Shown in pieces: positions 8,846 to 17,301 of a stretch of 64,000 nt of DNA. The notes under the pieces are model-generated. The model worked only from the letters and a program-made list of their open reading frames with translations. It ran no database searches and was not told the origin of the DNA. Made by a program: the position numbers and the translations under genes. Numbering within the stretch: position 1 is the first letter of the stretch; the number at the start of each line of letters is the position of its first letter. The stretch comes from a virus: the IMG/VR virus record IMGVR_UViG_3300023180_000050, positions 1 through 64,000 of that record, one strand, 5' to 3'.

Positions 8846-9619
8846 ATGCCTAGAAGAAAACCAAAACCGGAAAGGGTTGTCGAGGAAAAGATAAAGGAAA
8901 GCCTTGATTCAATTCTACAGGACGAGAACCTAGATTTTGATGCTGTTCAGCCGGACGAGCTTCCGAGGCTGAAAACTACCGAATTGATGAACTTTACAGA
9001 AGCAACCCAAACTACCGGGTCTGATGCTAAAGGTGTTCTTGATTCTATAGTTAAGTTTTATCTGGATGAGAATTTCATTGATCAAACAGATTATATCGAG
9101 TATAAGAAAAAGATAGACTCGATGAACCTTGCATCTATGATGCTTCAACTTAAGACGGCTCAGCATGCTATCACAAAACTCCTGGAAGAAATCGACCTAG
9201 GTAATGCTAATCCAAGAATGTTTGAGGTATTAGCTCAGCTTCAGTCTCAAATTATGCAAATGCCTAAGGACTATCAGACCTATGTCCAAAAGATGGAGGA
9301 TGGTTATAAAGCCCTTGGTACACAGCTAGAGGATAAGAGTAATGCAGGATCGTTTCAACTAGAACCTGGTGAGGATGGAAAGAATGTTTACAATCCCTCA
9401 TCAACAGAAACTGGAGGAATCAAGGTAAGGGGTACAAAAGGTCTTATGGAAGGACTAAGAGATATCATTGGTGCTGAAATAGAGGACGTAAGGGTTGAAG
9501 ACGTTGATGACAATGCTGTAGTTAATGCTAAGAAGAAAGCTGAAATAGACGCTAGCAGGAATATCTCTCTCGATGACGAAGATGCTGACTTAGAAGTCGA
9601 GGACGATTTATTTGATTAA
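8846..9619 (+). CDS. Small terminase subunit (gp16-like)
   Basis: A 257-residue, mostly helical protein directly upstream of the large terminase. The central region (~residues 75-165) has DYIEYKKKIDSMNLASMMLQ and NPRMFEVLAQLQSQIMQMPK, recalling T4 gp16, where a conserved PRAFEVVGQL segment lies in the central oligomerising coiled coil. The C-terminus is very acidic. gp16 forms a ring that recognises concatemeric DNA and regulates gp17. Both position and motif support the call, though sequence similarity is modest. The end overlaps no coding sequence; the next ATG is at 9621. Confidence 0.65.
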   Translation: MPRRKPKPERVVEEKIKESLDSILQDENLDFDAVQPDELPRLKTTELMNFTEATQTTGSDAKGVLDSIVKFYLDENFIDQTDYIEYKKKIDSMNLASMMLQLKTAQHAITKLLEEIDLGNANPRMFEVLAQLQSQIMQMPKDYQTYVQKMEDGYKALGTQLEDKSNAGSFQLEPGEDGKNVYNPSSTETGGIKVRGTKGLMEGLRDIIGAEIEDVRVEDVDDNAVVNAKKKAEIDASRNISLDDEDADLEVEDDLFD

Positions 9620-9620
9620 T

Positions 9621-11408
9621 ATGGAAGAAAAGGAATCAAATTATTGGAGTACCAAAAAAATAGACGAGCTTCTTTTTAAGGTAGAGGAGGAAGGACTTGA
9701 TTACAAATCTGTAGATAATCCTTTCCATGACGGAGATCCTGAATTGAAAAGAGCAAACCTACTTTACGAATATACCCAGGATGAAATCCTAGAGATGGAA
9801 AGGTGCGCTAAGGATGTGGTATACTTTTCCCAATATTGTAGGGTAATGACCGATGATGGTTTATTTTATGTAAAGTTAAGGGATTATCAAGAATCGGTAT
9901 TAAGAGAATACCAGGCTAGTAGATTTAATATTTTCCTGGCACCTAGACAGGTTGGTAAATCTATTACTTCAGCTATTGTCTTAGTGTGGTATCTTCTTTT
10001 TAACCATGATAAAAATGCAATGATTCTAGCTAACGTTGGATCTACTGCAGAGGAGCTAATGGATAAGATCAAGGCTATAGTTCGGGGTCTTCCTTGGTTT
10101 TTAAAACCAGGAATGGTTGTAAACAATGTAATGTCTATGAAGTTTGACAACGGGTGTAGAGCAATTGCAAAAACCACTACAAAAACATCCGCAATTGGAT
10201 TTACTATTCACTTCCTTTATATGGATGAGTTTGCACACATTCATCCGAACTTTATTGAGTCTTTCTTTAGATCTACTTATCCTACTGTTTCTTCCTCTAA
10301 GGTCTCTAGAATTATTATCACATCCACACCAAATGGAATGAATAAATTCTATGAGATATACAGGGATGCAGTAAATGGCGATAACAGCTTCAACCCCATT
10401 AGGGTTGATTGGTGGCAAGTTCCTGGTAGGGATGAAGAATGGAAGAAAAAGGAAATTTCGAACTTAGGATCCCAGGAATTGTTCAATCAGGAATACGGAA
10501 ATCAATTTTTAAGCTCTTCCACTCTTTTGTTAGGATCTAATGAGCTTAAAAAAATAAAAGCCAATGAGGTAGAATATGAGTGGAGAGAAATTGATATAAT
10601 GGAAGATCTTGGTTTACCCTATGACAACTTTAGGTGGCATCCAAAATTCCAGCTGAATGATGATACCTTACAAAGAAATAGGTTTGTACTTTCTGTAGAT
10701 CTTGCCGGTGGTGGAAAAGGTGATTTCACTGTACTTAATATTTTCAAAGTAGTTCCGTTGCCAAAAAAAGTCATAGAAGTTATGGACGATTTCCAGGATG
10801 AATCTGATTTCTTCGGCCTTTTGCAGGTTGGTATTTATAGGGACAATGAAATAGAAGTTGAGGATTTCAAAAAGATTCTGGAATCTGTAGTAGTAAAGTT
10901 GTTTAACCCGGAGAACGTAAGGGTTTTATTGGAAATAAACTTTAAGGGAGAGCTGCTGATTGATAAACTAACAAGCAATGACGAATTTCCTATGGAAATC
11001 TTCGTACATACTAAACACACAGAATCCGCAAGGATGAGAAAACCTGGTATTAAGTATAACGAGAAGAATAAGATGAAATATTGTGAGATTCTTAGATCTC
11101 AGATGAGACTAAATAGGGTAATAGTAAACGAGTCTTCTTGGACTATACCTGAATTATTTTCTTTTGGTCTTAATGGTAGGGGAACTTATTCTAGTCAATC
11201 GGGTCATGATGACGTGGCTATGAGTATAGTTAATTTATCTGGGATGTTTGAGTCTTCTGATTTTTATGAGCTTGTTGGTGAATTGTATGATGATCTTGGT
11301 GAATCCGCTTATAGAGATTTGATTGATATTAAGCTAGAAGAAATGAGCGGGGAAGGCGATGTCACAAAAGAGGGAGGATTCTATAGTTCTTTCAGCCAAT
11401 TGCTCTAA
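9621..11408 (+). CDS. Large terminase subunit, ATPase-nuclease (gp17)
   Basis: A 595-residue packaging motor. The ATPase domain has Walker A APRQVGKS (residues 107-114) and Walker B FLYMDE (Asp202, catalytic Glu203), then the coupling motif ITSTPNG. The C-terminal nuclease domain starts near RFVLSVDLAGGGKGDF, whose Asp is an RNase H-like metal ligand, and continues to GHDDVAMS. Length is close to T4 gp17 (610). I chose ATG 9621, two bases after the upstream stop; a TTG at 9612 would overlap it. It acts at the portal, cutting and translocating DNA, with the upstream gp16-like protein as partner. Confidence 0.97.
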   Translation: MEEKESNYWSTKKIDELLFKVEEEGLDYKSVDNPFHDGDPELKRANLLYEYTQDEILEMERCAKDVVYFSQYCRVMTDDGLFYVKLRDYQESVLREYQASRFNIFLAPRQVGKSITSAIVLVWYLLFNHDKNAMILANVGSTAEELMDKIKAIVRGLPWFLKPGMVVNNVMSMKFDNGCRAIAKTTTKTSAIGFTIHFLYMDEFAHIHPNFIESFFRSTYPTVSSSKVSRIIITSTPNGMNKFYEIYRDAVNGDNSFNPIRVDWWQVPGRDEEWKKKEISNLGSQELFNQEYGNQFLSSSTLLLGSNELKKIKANEVEYEWREIDIMEDLGLPYDNFRWHPKFQLNDDTLQRNRFVLSVDLAGGGKGDFTVLNIFKVVPLPKKVIEVMDDFQDESDFFGLLQVGIYRDNEIEVEDFKKILESVVVKLFNPENVRVLLEINFKGELLIDKLTSNDEFPMEIFVHTKHTESARMRKPGIKYNEKNKMKYCEILRSQMRLNRVIVNESSWTIPELFSFGLNGRGTYSSQSGHDDVAMSIVNLSGMFESSDFYELVGELYDDLGESAYRDLIDIKLEEMSGEGDVTKEGGFYSSFSQLL

Positions 11409-11424
11409 TAAGTTTACAAGCCTT

Positions 11425-11435
11425 GATATATAGTA
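11425..11435 (+). promoter_or_regulatory. Late promoter motif GATATATAGTA (upstream copy)
   Basis: First of two identical 11-base copies in the 103-base gap before the sheath gene. The second copy is 52 bases further on. Confidence 0.6.
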
Positions 11436-11442
11436 TTACTAT

Positions 11443-11472
11443 CCGAGGAGCATACAAAAATGCTCGTTTCGG
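11443..11472 (+). terminator. Hairpin between the two late promoter copies
   Basis: GAGCAT (11448-11453) pairs with ATGCTC (11460-11465). CCGA and TCGG extend the stem across a bulge. There is no T-run, so it may be a weak terminator for the terminase transcript or a 5' leader structure for transcripts from 11425. Confidence 0.4.
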
Positions 11473-11476
11473 TTTA

Positions 11477-11487
11477 GATATATAGTA
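11477..11487 (+). promoter_or_regulatory. Late promoter motif GATATATAGTA (proximal copy)
   Basis: Lies 35 bases before the sheath ATG. Tandem late promoters fit the high sheath demand. Confidence 0.7.
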
Positions 11488-11511
11488 GGCAAAAATATCT
11501 CTTGTACAATA

Positions 11512-14500
11512 ATGGCAAAGAAAATCAAACTGGATTTATCCCAATTTAAAGCATCAGGAGTCTATACGCTGGAATTTGACGCATCGGAAAATGTAATTCT
11601 AACGTCACAGACTATCCGACTGGTGGTGGGATTTTCTAATAAAGGACCTTTTAATGCTCCTGTGTATTTACCGGATGTAACTACAGCAGTAGCAGTTTTT
11701 GGAGAAATAGATAAAACATTAGAGGCTAAAGGATCATACTTCCACAGATCAATATTCGCTTGTTTAAATACTGGCCCGGTGTTCGCACTTAACCTCTTAA
11801 GCTTAAATGATAACGTTGACAGCCCAACTGCTGACGTGGTAAATTATTTTGGATATTCTATTGATACTGAGCAATCTAATGGTGTATTGACTTCAAGATT
11901 GTATTCGTCCTTCTATAATAAAGAGAGATTTTGGTTTGCCGACACTAACTATTTCTTAGCAACCCTTTCAGCGGTCGACACTGGTAGATTATTCAACCTA
12001 GTTAATCTTGGAAAGGAAGCTTTAAGTGTCATCGTTAGGAAATCTACCGATGCTAACCCACCATTACAAGGTTTTGATGTTTTTGCACTTGATTGGTATG
12101 GAGCAGACAACGTTCCAAGTTTTATGCATCCTTATGATTATATCTCTGATTACTTCATAGACGTAATATCAGTATCTGGTGATTGGACCGATTATGAGAC
12201 ACTCTCGTTAGATCCTAAATGGAGTTCTTACTTTACCAGGAATGGTTTTATAAAAAGTCAGATTAACAACTTCCTTTCGCAGCCAGATGTAAACATTTTA
12301 ACATCTACTACAGGGTGTTTAATCCCAGATTTCGTGGATTTGAATGGAAATAACCAGTATATCCAAACCCTCATAAACAACAATACACCTTCTACAGGTC
12401 TATTCTGTGCAGTTGATGAGGATGCTATGGATGATATCTGTACTAATCCATATAAGATCGATCTTGTTGGGCACCACTTAATTGATGAGCTTACTGCTGA
12501 TAGAGATATAGTTGATGCAAGATTAAATTTCTTGAGCTATGATCAGAACTTAACTGCTGATTACCTATACACAAAGAATACTAACACCTTAGTAGACAAC
12601 GCTACTGGTCCTTCTGGATCTACCCCAGATTCTATCAGAACTGGATCTTTATTTAGCTACTATTCTGCAACTGGTGCTACTGCTGGTGTTGAAGCTTCTG
12701 AGTTTGATGCTTATGATTCAAGTCTTAAGTATGGTGGTTTACACTACCTCGTAACTAAAGGAGGTACTGCTGGAACCTTAACTTCAACGCAGAAAACTGA
12801 ACTTAGAGAGTTTGCAACTCCTTCTGCCACAAGCAGCCCATACATCTTGGGTAAAGTGACCGGACTAAGTGGTTTAACTGGTTCCCTTATAAATCAATTC
12901 TCTGAGGGAGATCTTGTTAAACTAAGGATTGCCGGAATAACACAAACTTCTGGAAATCTATTATTTACCTGGACACACCCGCTCGATACTACTTCATATG
13001 CAGCTCAAGGCGTATCTGTAGTACCTTATTCAGATATGGTTGGTGCTACTGCATCCCCTTACATTGGTGCTACCGGATATTACCAATTCGTTGCTTCAGA
13101 TTTTCTTGATATAACTCAGGTTAATCCAGCAACCGGAGGTACAGCAGGAACCCCTAATAATGTACTTACTGGCCAACTTTCTACAAACTTCTACCAAGAC
13201 CTTTTATATGGTGAATTGGAAGACGGAGATCAGATTTGGTTAAATGACACAGGAAGTTCTGTTAACTACCTTTCATACCAATCTACTGTTGATAGAGATC
13301 AATACCAAGTTTCTTATGCTAGAACCTTTAATAATATCTCTAGACAAAGCCCAGACCAGTTAACAAACTACCCTGCATTTGGTACTGTGTATGCATCTGA
13401 CAATATTGGTGCTCCTGTAAGTTCTGATAGAACTGATATTATTTCATCGGTTGGATCGATCAACCAGTTTATTAGCGTGGTAACCCAAATTGATCCTACA
13501 AACTTTACAATATCATCTACTCCTTCATCCCCTATATCAGTTGGTGATTTGGTAGTATCTACGGATCTTGATATTTGTGAAACGGTCGGAAGTAATAGAC
13601 AAAACAGATTGACAAAGGTAACTGCAGTCGCTCAAACTACTACTGCTAATGTAGTTCAGGTGACTACTGCTAGGCCAGTTTACTACTATGCTGGAAGCCC
13701 AATCCAAGTACAGAAGTTTAAATCAATACCTCAATTTACAAGGTCTTTTGATTTTACTTACCTGCAAGGATTTACCATGAGAGATTCTCATAGGCCAAAT
13801 GGAACTGATGCTAGAGTTTCTGAATTGCTTGATGTAATGTACAATACAAACATTGCAGCAACCCTTGCTGCTAAGGATGTTATCTCCTTCAGATACATTG
13901 TAGATACGTTTAGCGGTCAAATCCTACCTAACTCAAAATACCAGTTAAGTAAACTTGCAATGATGAGACAAAAGGCTTTGGCCCTTATCAATGCTCCTTC
14001 TATGAGTCAGTTTAGGGCATCAACAGATCCTAGGTTTACAGATGCACCTACACAAACTAACCCATATCCATCGCTGAAAGCACAATACATTGCAGAAGGT
14101 GGTAACCTTTCTCTGAATCCTTCTTACACATTCAGTTTACCAACGGAGGATCAGGGTGCTAAGTACGCAGCTTTCTATACTCCTTATTTGACATTAAGGG
14201 AAAACAATAGAAATATAAACGTACCTCCAGCAGCTTACATCTCTAACAACTTTGTGAGGAAGTTTGCTAATGGTGAGCCTTACAGCATTATTGCTGGTCA
14301 GAAAAGAGGGGTCATTTCGGGACAAAACTTAGTAGGGCTTGAATATGACTTTACCGACACAGATAGAGGCTGGTTAGAGCCAGTAGGTCTTAACCCTATT
14401 ATTAAGAAGAGAGGCCTTGGCGTGGTTGTGTTTGGAAACCAAACAGCATACCAAACAGTTAACTCAGCATTTAATCTTGTACACGTTAGGGACCTTCTCA

Positions 14501-14808
14501 TAAGTGTAGAGAACGATGTTGAAGAAATCATGGCTAACTACCTATTCGACTTCAACGAGGATTCAATTAGGCTAGAGATTAAGACTCTGGTAGATAATTA
14601 TCTCGATGGAGTTAGAGCCGGTGGTGGTATTTATGCTTATCAGGTAATTATGGATTCTTCAAACAATCCTCCGTCAATCATCGACCAGAACATTGGTATA
14701 ATTGATGTGATTATAGAACCTGCTAGAGGTATCCAGAAGTTCATTAACAGAATTACTGTTACTAGAACTGGTGGTATCGCTGCTGGAGGCTTTATCCAAT
14801 TTGCTTAA
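11512..14808 (+). CDS. Contractile tail sheath protein (gp18)
   Basis: A 1098-residue protein. The N-terminal ~100 residues (VVGFSNKGPFNAPVYLPD, then VFGEID) and the C-terminal ~200 residues (LEPVGLNPIIKKRGLGVVVF, VHVRDLLISVENDVEEI, then VDVIIEPARGIQKFINRITV-type sequence) are the conserved sheath core. T4 gp18 has 659 residues, so ~400 residues are extra, mainly in the middle, which is Ser/Thr/Gly-rich and probably forms surface domains on the sheath. The C-terminal strand hands over to neighbouring subunits in known sheaths. Two late promoter motifs precede it and the tube genes follow, as in T4. Confidence 0.93.
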   Translation: MAKKIKLDLSQFKASGVYTLEFDASENVILTSQTIRLVVGFSNKGPFNAPVYLPDVTTAVAVFGEIDKTLEAKGSYFHRSIFACLNTGPVFALNLLSLNDNVDSPTADVVNYFGYSIDTEQSNGVLTSRLYSSFYNKERFWFADTNYFLATLSAVDTGRLFNLVNLGKEALSVIVRKSTDANPPLQGFDVFALDWYGADNVPSFMHPYDYISDYFIDVISVSGDWTDYETLSLDPKWSSYFTRNGFIKSQINNFLSQPDVNILTSTTGCLIPDFVDLNGNNQYIQTLINNNTPSTGLFCAVDEDAMDDICTNPYKIDLVGHHLIDELTADRDIVDARLNFLSYDQNLTADYLYTKNTNTLVDNATGPSGSTPDSIRTGSLFSYYSATGATAGVEASEFDAYDSSLKYGGLHYLVTKGGTAGTLTSTQKTELREFATPSATSSPYILGKVTGLSGLTGSLINQFSEGDLVKLRIAGITQTSGNLLFTWTHPLDTTSYAAQGVSVVPYSDMVGATASPYIGATGYYQFVASDFLDITQVNPATGGTAGTPNNVLTGQLSTNFYQDLLYGELEDGDQIWLNDTGSSVNYLSYQSTVDRDQYQVSYARTFNNISRQSPDQLTNYPAFGTVYASDNIGAPVSSDRTDIISSVGSINQFISVVTQIDPTNFTISSTPSSPISVGDLVVSTDLDICETVGSNRQNRLTKVTAVAQTTTANVVQVTTARPVYYYAGSPIQVQKFKSIPQFTRSFDFTYLQGFTMRDSHRPNGTDARVSELLDVMYNTNIAATLAAKDVISFRYIVDTFSGQILPNSKYQLSKLAMMRQKALALINAPSMSQFRASTDPRFTDAPTQTNPYPSLKAQYIAEGGNLSLNPSYTFSLPTEDQGAKYAAFYTPYLTLRENNRNINVPPAAYISNNFVRKFANGEPYSIIAGQKRGVISGQNLVGLEYDFTDTDRGWLEPVGLNPIIKKRGLGVVVFGNQTAYQTVNSAFNLVHVRDLLISVENDVEEIMANYLFDFNEDSIRLEIKTLVDNYLDGVRAGGGIYAYQVIMDSSNNPPSIIDQNIGIIDVIIEPARGIQKFINRITVTRTGGIAAGGFIQFA

Positions 14809-14829
14809 TTTGACAAAATAGAAAATTCG

Positions 14830-14841
14830 GATAAATATAAA
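14830..14841 (+). promoter_or_regulatory. Weak late promoter-like site GATAAATATAAA
   Basis: An AT-rich variant of the late motif 17 bases before the tube start. It contains AAATATAAA rather than the exact octamer, so it may be only leader sequence. Confidence 0.35.
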
Positions 14842-14857
14842 AAAAGGATAGAACTAA

Positions 14858-15412
14858 ATGGCTGGTTTACCCCATTATCAGAACTCAATAAACTCGGTAA
14901 ATAAGTTTGAACCGGTTTTCCTCAATCAATTTGAGGTAAACGTTATACCTCCCGCAGCAGTTGCTGGTGGTCCGGTTCTTCTTGAGCACGTGATTTCTGT
15001 TGATGGATTAGAGGTTGATAAAAACCCAAATTTCGTTGCACAGAAGTACAAGTTTGCCAAAAGGAATTATGCTGGAGGTAAGCCCGACACAACTACTCTT
15101 GACCTTGGATTGAAATTCACTGTCAACCTTGATGATGCTAACTCCATGTATGTTTTTAAAACACTTAGGCAGTGGACGGATTTAATATACAATCCACTAA
15201 CCGGTGCACAAGGTATCAAGGCAGATTATACCGGAACAATTGTAGTTTCTGTCTTTAACAAAAATGGAGAAGTTTTTAGAAGGATTACTTTAAAAGATTG
15301 CTTCCCGCTAAAAGCAATCGACCCAATGGAATTAACATACATCGACGGAAGTACTCTGTACGAGATCAGCATGGTTTGGGCGGTTGATTACTGGGATGAT
15401 CTTTTCTTATAA
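14858..15412 (+). CDS. Tail tube protein, first paralogue (gp19)
   Basis: A 184-residue tube protein of gp19 type: MAGLPHYQNS, FEPVFLNQFEV, KFAKRNYAGGKPDT, LRQWTDLIYNPLTGAQG and the C-terminal WAVDYWDDLFL. T4 gp19 has 163 residues. Stacked hexameric rings of this protein form the inner tube through which DNA passes. It is immediately followed by a close paralogue of similar length, so the tube may be mixed or the second copy may have a specialised position. Directly after the sheath gene, as in T4. Confidence 0.93.
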   Translation: MAGLPHYQNSINSVNKFEPVFLNQFEVNVIPPAAVAGGPVLLEHVISVDGLEVDKNPNFVAQKYKFAKRNYAGGKPDTTTLDLGLKFTVNLDDANSMYVFKTLRQWTDLIYNPLTGAQGIKADYTGTIVVSVFNKNGEVFRRITLKDCFPLKAIDPMELTYIDGSTLYEISMVWAVDYWDDLFL

Positions 15413-15426
15413 AATAAAAAAAGTAG

Positions 15427-16005
15427 ATGGCAGGTTTACCACATTTTAATAATTCAAAGGCAGCAAGAAATAACTACGAGCCGGTTTTCTTAAACCAGTT
15501 TGAAGTCTTGATTACTCCTCCAAATGGTATAAATCTAGCGAACACTACCTTCAAGGGGGAAAACATCCTTACACAACAGGTAAAGAACATTTCTGCTTTG
15601 CAAGTAGATCTACAGCCTGCAGATGCGGTTACACAATACTACAAGTTTGCTGAGAGAAGGTATGCTGGAGGTGAGCCTTCAACTTCGGATGTTCAGTTTA
15701 CTATGGATTTTGAAGTAAACCTTGATGACGACAATTCTATGACCCTTTATAAAATCTTAAGACAATGGTCAGATCTGATTTACAACCCACTCACTGGGGC
15801 TATGGGTCTGAAAAGGGATTATGTTGGTTCTATGGTGGTTTCTATATTTAATAAACAGGGTGATGTGTTTAGAAGAATTACTTTGAATAATTGCTTCCTG
15901 GTTGAAGCTATCAATCCGATGCCACTATCTTATGATTCTGGAGACGCTCTTTACACCATTTCTACAACTTGGAAGTCTGATTACTGGAACGATCTGTTCT
16001 TATAA
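15427..16005 (+). CDS. Tail tube protein, second paralogue (gp19-like)
   Basis: 192 residues and clearly homologous to the previous gene over its whole length (MAGLPHFNNS, YEPVFLNQFEV, AERRYAGGEPSTSD, LRQWSDLIYNPLTGAMG, KSDYWNDLFL). An insertion lies near residues 38-60. The 14-base gap between the two genes and their conserved ends indicate tandem duplication. Likely roles are alternating tube subunits, a tube-initiating ring on the baseplate, or a terminal ring. Which of these applies cannot be decided from sequence. Confidence 0.9.
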   Translation: MAGLPHFNNSKAARNNYEPVFLNQFEVLITPPNGINLANTTFKGENILTQQVKNISALQVDLQPADAVTQYYKFAERRYAGGEPSTSDVQFTMDFEVNLDDDNSMTLYKILRQWSDLIYNPLTGAMGLKRDYVGSMVVSIFNKQGDVFRRITLNNCFLVEAINPMPLSYDSGDALYTISTTWKSDYWNDLFL

Positions 16006-16007
16006 TC

Positions 16008-16038
16008 GGAACTTAATTCCTTCTATTTTCTATAATTT
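16008..16038 (+). promoter_or_regulatory. Candidate promoter GGAAC-N18-TATAATTT
   Basis: GGAAC at 16008-16012 and TATAATTT at 16031-16038 with 18 bases between, immediately after the second tube gene. It is one of the clearest members of the ECF-like promoter set and lies upstream of the hub chaperone gene. Confidence 0.55.
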
Positions 16039-16057
16039 ATGGTTTTTGTACCCTTGT

Positions 16058-16068
16058 GGTATATAAAG
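16058..16068 (+). promoter_or_regulatory. Late promoter motif variant GGTATATAAAG
   Basis: A one-base variant of GATATATAAAG 13 bases before ATG 16081. It makes an upstream in-frame start at 16039 unlikely. Confidence 0.5.
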
Positions 16069-16080
16069 AAAATTGTGAAC

Positions 16081-17106
16081 ATGTCGGATAAAAATCTATC
16101 GCCCGAAGAAATACTAAGAGAAAAAGAGATCGCTGGTGGAATTGTTTATGATGACCCTAGCGGGTTGAATTTAGATACTGATCTTTCTGATAACGTGTAC
16201 AACGAAACAGTAAAGGAATCTACACCAAACAATCAGCAAACTCCTTCTATTGAACCTGAAGAAACAAAGCCATTAGAGCTTGGTTGGAAAAATTTACCAG
16301 TTGGCATGCTTCCTTCAAAAGGTCTTTTTTATCCGGATGGCTCTAGGATAGCGATCAGACCTGCTGAGGTTAAAGAAATCAGACAATTCTCAACGATTGA
16401 TGAGGACGATATGCTCGATATAGATGATAAGTTAAACTTTATATTGGACTCTTGCTGTCGTATTAAATTTGGCGAGGGTGTTGTTTCTTACAAAGATCTC
16501 AAGCAGGAAGATAGGTTTTTTATAATTATGGCAATAAGGGATTTAACTTTTGTCAAAGGTGAGAATCGGATCATTGTTAGTCCAGAGGGCGGATGTAGCA
16601 CTAGAGGATGTGATGGGATGGAAGGTATCGAACTTAGGACCGGCGTTTTAAGTAACTATGAAATTCTTGAGGAGCTTACGAAATTCTATTCGCACTCTGA
16701 AAGATGTTTTATCTTTCCTATTAAAAGGATTGGTAAAACAATTAAGATGTCTCCTCCCTCTATAGGAGTGACCAAAGCTATATCTTCCTTTGTAAGAGAT
16801 GCTGTAAAGAAAGGGGATGAGGTAGATCAAAGCTTCATTAAGATTGCACCATTTTATTTAGAAGAGTGGCGAGGTCTTGACTATTTTAAAATCAAGGAAG
16901 CCATGATAACTTCTTCGGAGGAATGGACCAAGGAGGAGTTTTCTGCATACTTTGAGCTTGCTGAAAGGATAAAGATTGGTACTAACCTAAAAATTAAAGT
17001 CAGGTGTGACGCTTGCGGTGATGGGGAGGTCACCGCCCCAATCTACTTTCCCTCCGGGTTCAGATCTCTTTTCGTTATTTCAGATATCTTTAGAGAATTA
17101 TTTTGA
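16081..17106 (+). CDS. Baseplate hub assembly protein (gp26-like), zero-frame product
   Basis: 341 residues. The segment NLPVGMLPSKGLFYPDGSRI with the following AEVKEIRQFSTIDEDD matches the start of the T4 gp26/gp51 family of hub assembly proteins. Two cysteine pairs (CSTRGC and CDAC) could form a zinc site. About 60 acidic residues precede the domain. ATG 16081 is preferred because a late promoter motif lies at 16058-16068. The conserved helical C-terminus expected for the family is missing before the stop but continues in the +1 frame (to 17278). The last codons TTT TGA T allow a +1 slip. The next gene is tape-measure-like, the usual neighbour of frameshifted tail chaperones. Confidence 0.75.
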   Translation: MSDKNLSPEEILREKEIAGGIVYDDPSGLNLDTDLSDNVYNETVKESTPNNQQTPSIEPEETKPLELGWKNLPVGMLPSKGLFYPDGSRIAIRPAEVKEIRQFSTIDEDDMLDIDDKLNFILDSCCRIKFGEGVVSYKDLKQEDRFFIIMAIRDLTFVKGENRIIVSPEGGCSTRGCDGMEGIELRTGVLSNYEILEELTKFYSHSERCFIFPIKRIGKTIKMSPPSIGVTKAISSFVRDAVKKGDEVDQSFIKIAPFYLEEWRGLDYFKIKEAMITSSEEWTKEEFSAYFELAERIKIGTNLKIKVRCDACGDGEVTAPIYFPSGFRSLFVISDIFRELF

Positions 17107-17278
17107 TCTTAAATTTAGAATGTGGAAAGAGCATGGACTCGATCCAGCTTGGATAGAATCCATTCCTTTTTATGAATATCAAATTTGGCTTGATAAGCTA
17201 AATGATGCTGTAGAAAAACAAAACAAGAAAAATCTAGAAGATAGCGGACAGACGGAGGTCTTTAGCTTTAGTAAGTGA
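17006..17278 (+). CDS. gp26 C-terminal part in the +1 frame (candidate frameshift extension)
   Basis: This frame is open from 16991 and, after the stop of the preceding gene, encodes DLKFRMWKEHGLDPAWIES, then PFYEYQIWLDKLNDAVE, the helical end expected for gp26-type proteins. If the ribosome slips +1 at TTT TGA (17101-17106), Phe-tRNA re-pairs with TTT at 17102-17104 and continues with GAT. The fusion would be ~398 residues. Alternatives are an independent small gene (ATG near 17126 or GTG 17006) or a sequencing indel in the source. Confidence 0.55.
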   Translation: MTLAVMGRSPPQSTFPPGSDLFSLFQISLENYFDLKFRMWKEHGLDPAWIESIPFYEYQIWLDKLNDAVEKQNKKNLEDSGQTEVFSFSK

Positions 17279-17292
17279 TTTTAGTTTTCTGG

Positions 17293-17300
17293 GATATATA
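17293..17300 (+). promoter_or_regulatory. Late promoter motif GATATATA
   Basis: Lies just before the tape-measure-like gene. A TTG at 17302 would overlap the expected transcription start, which makes the in-frame GTG at 17323 a reasonable alternative start for transcripts from this site. Confidence 0.55.
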
Positions 17301-17301
17301 A

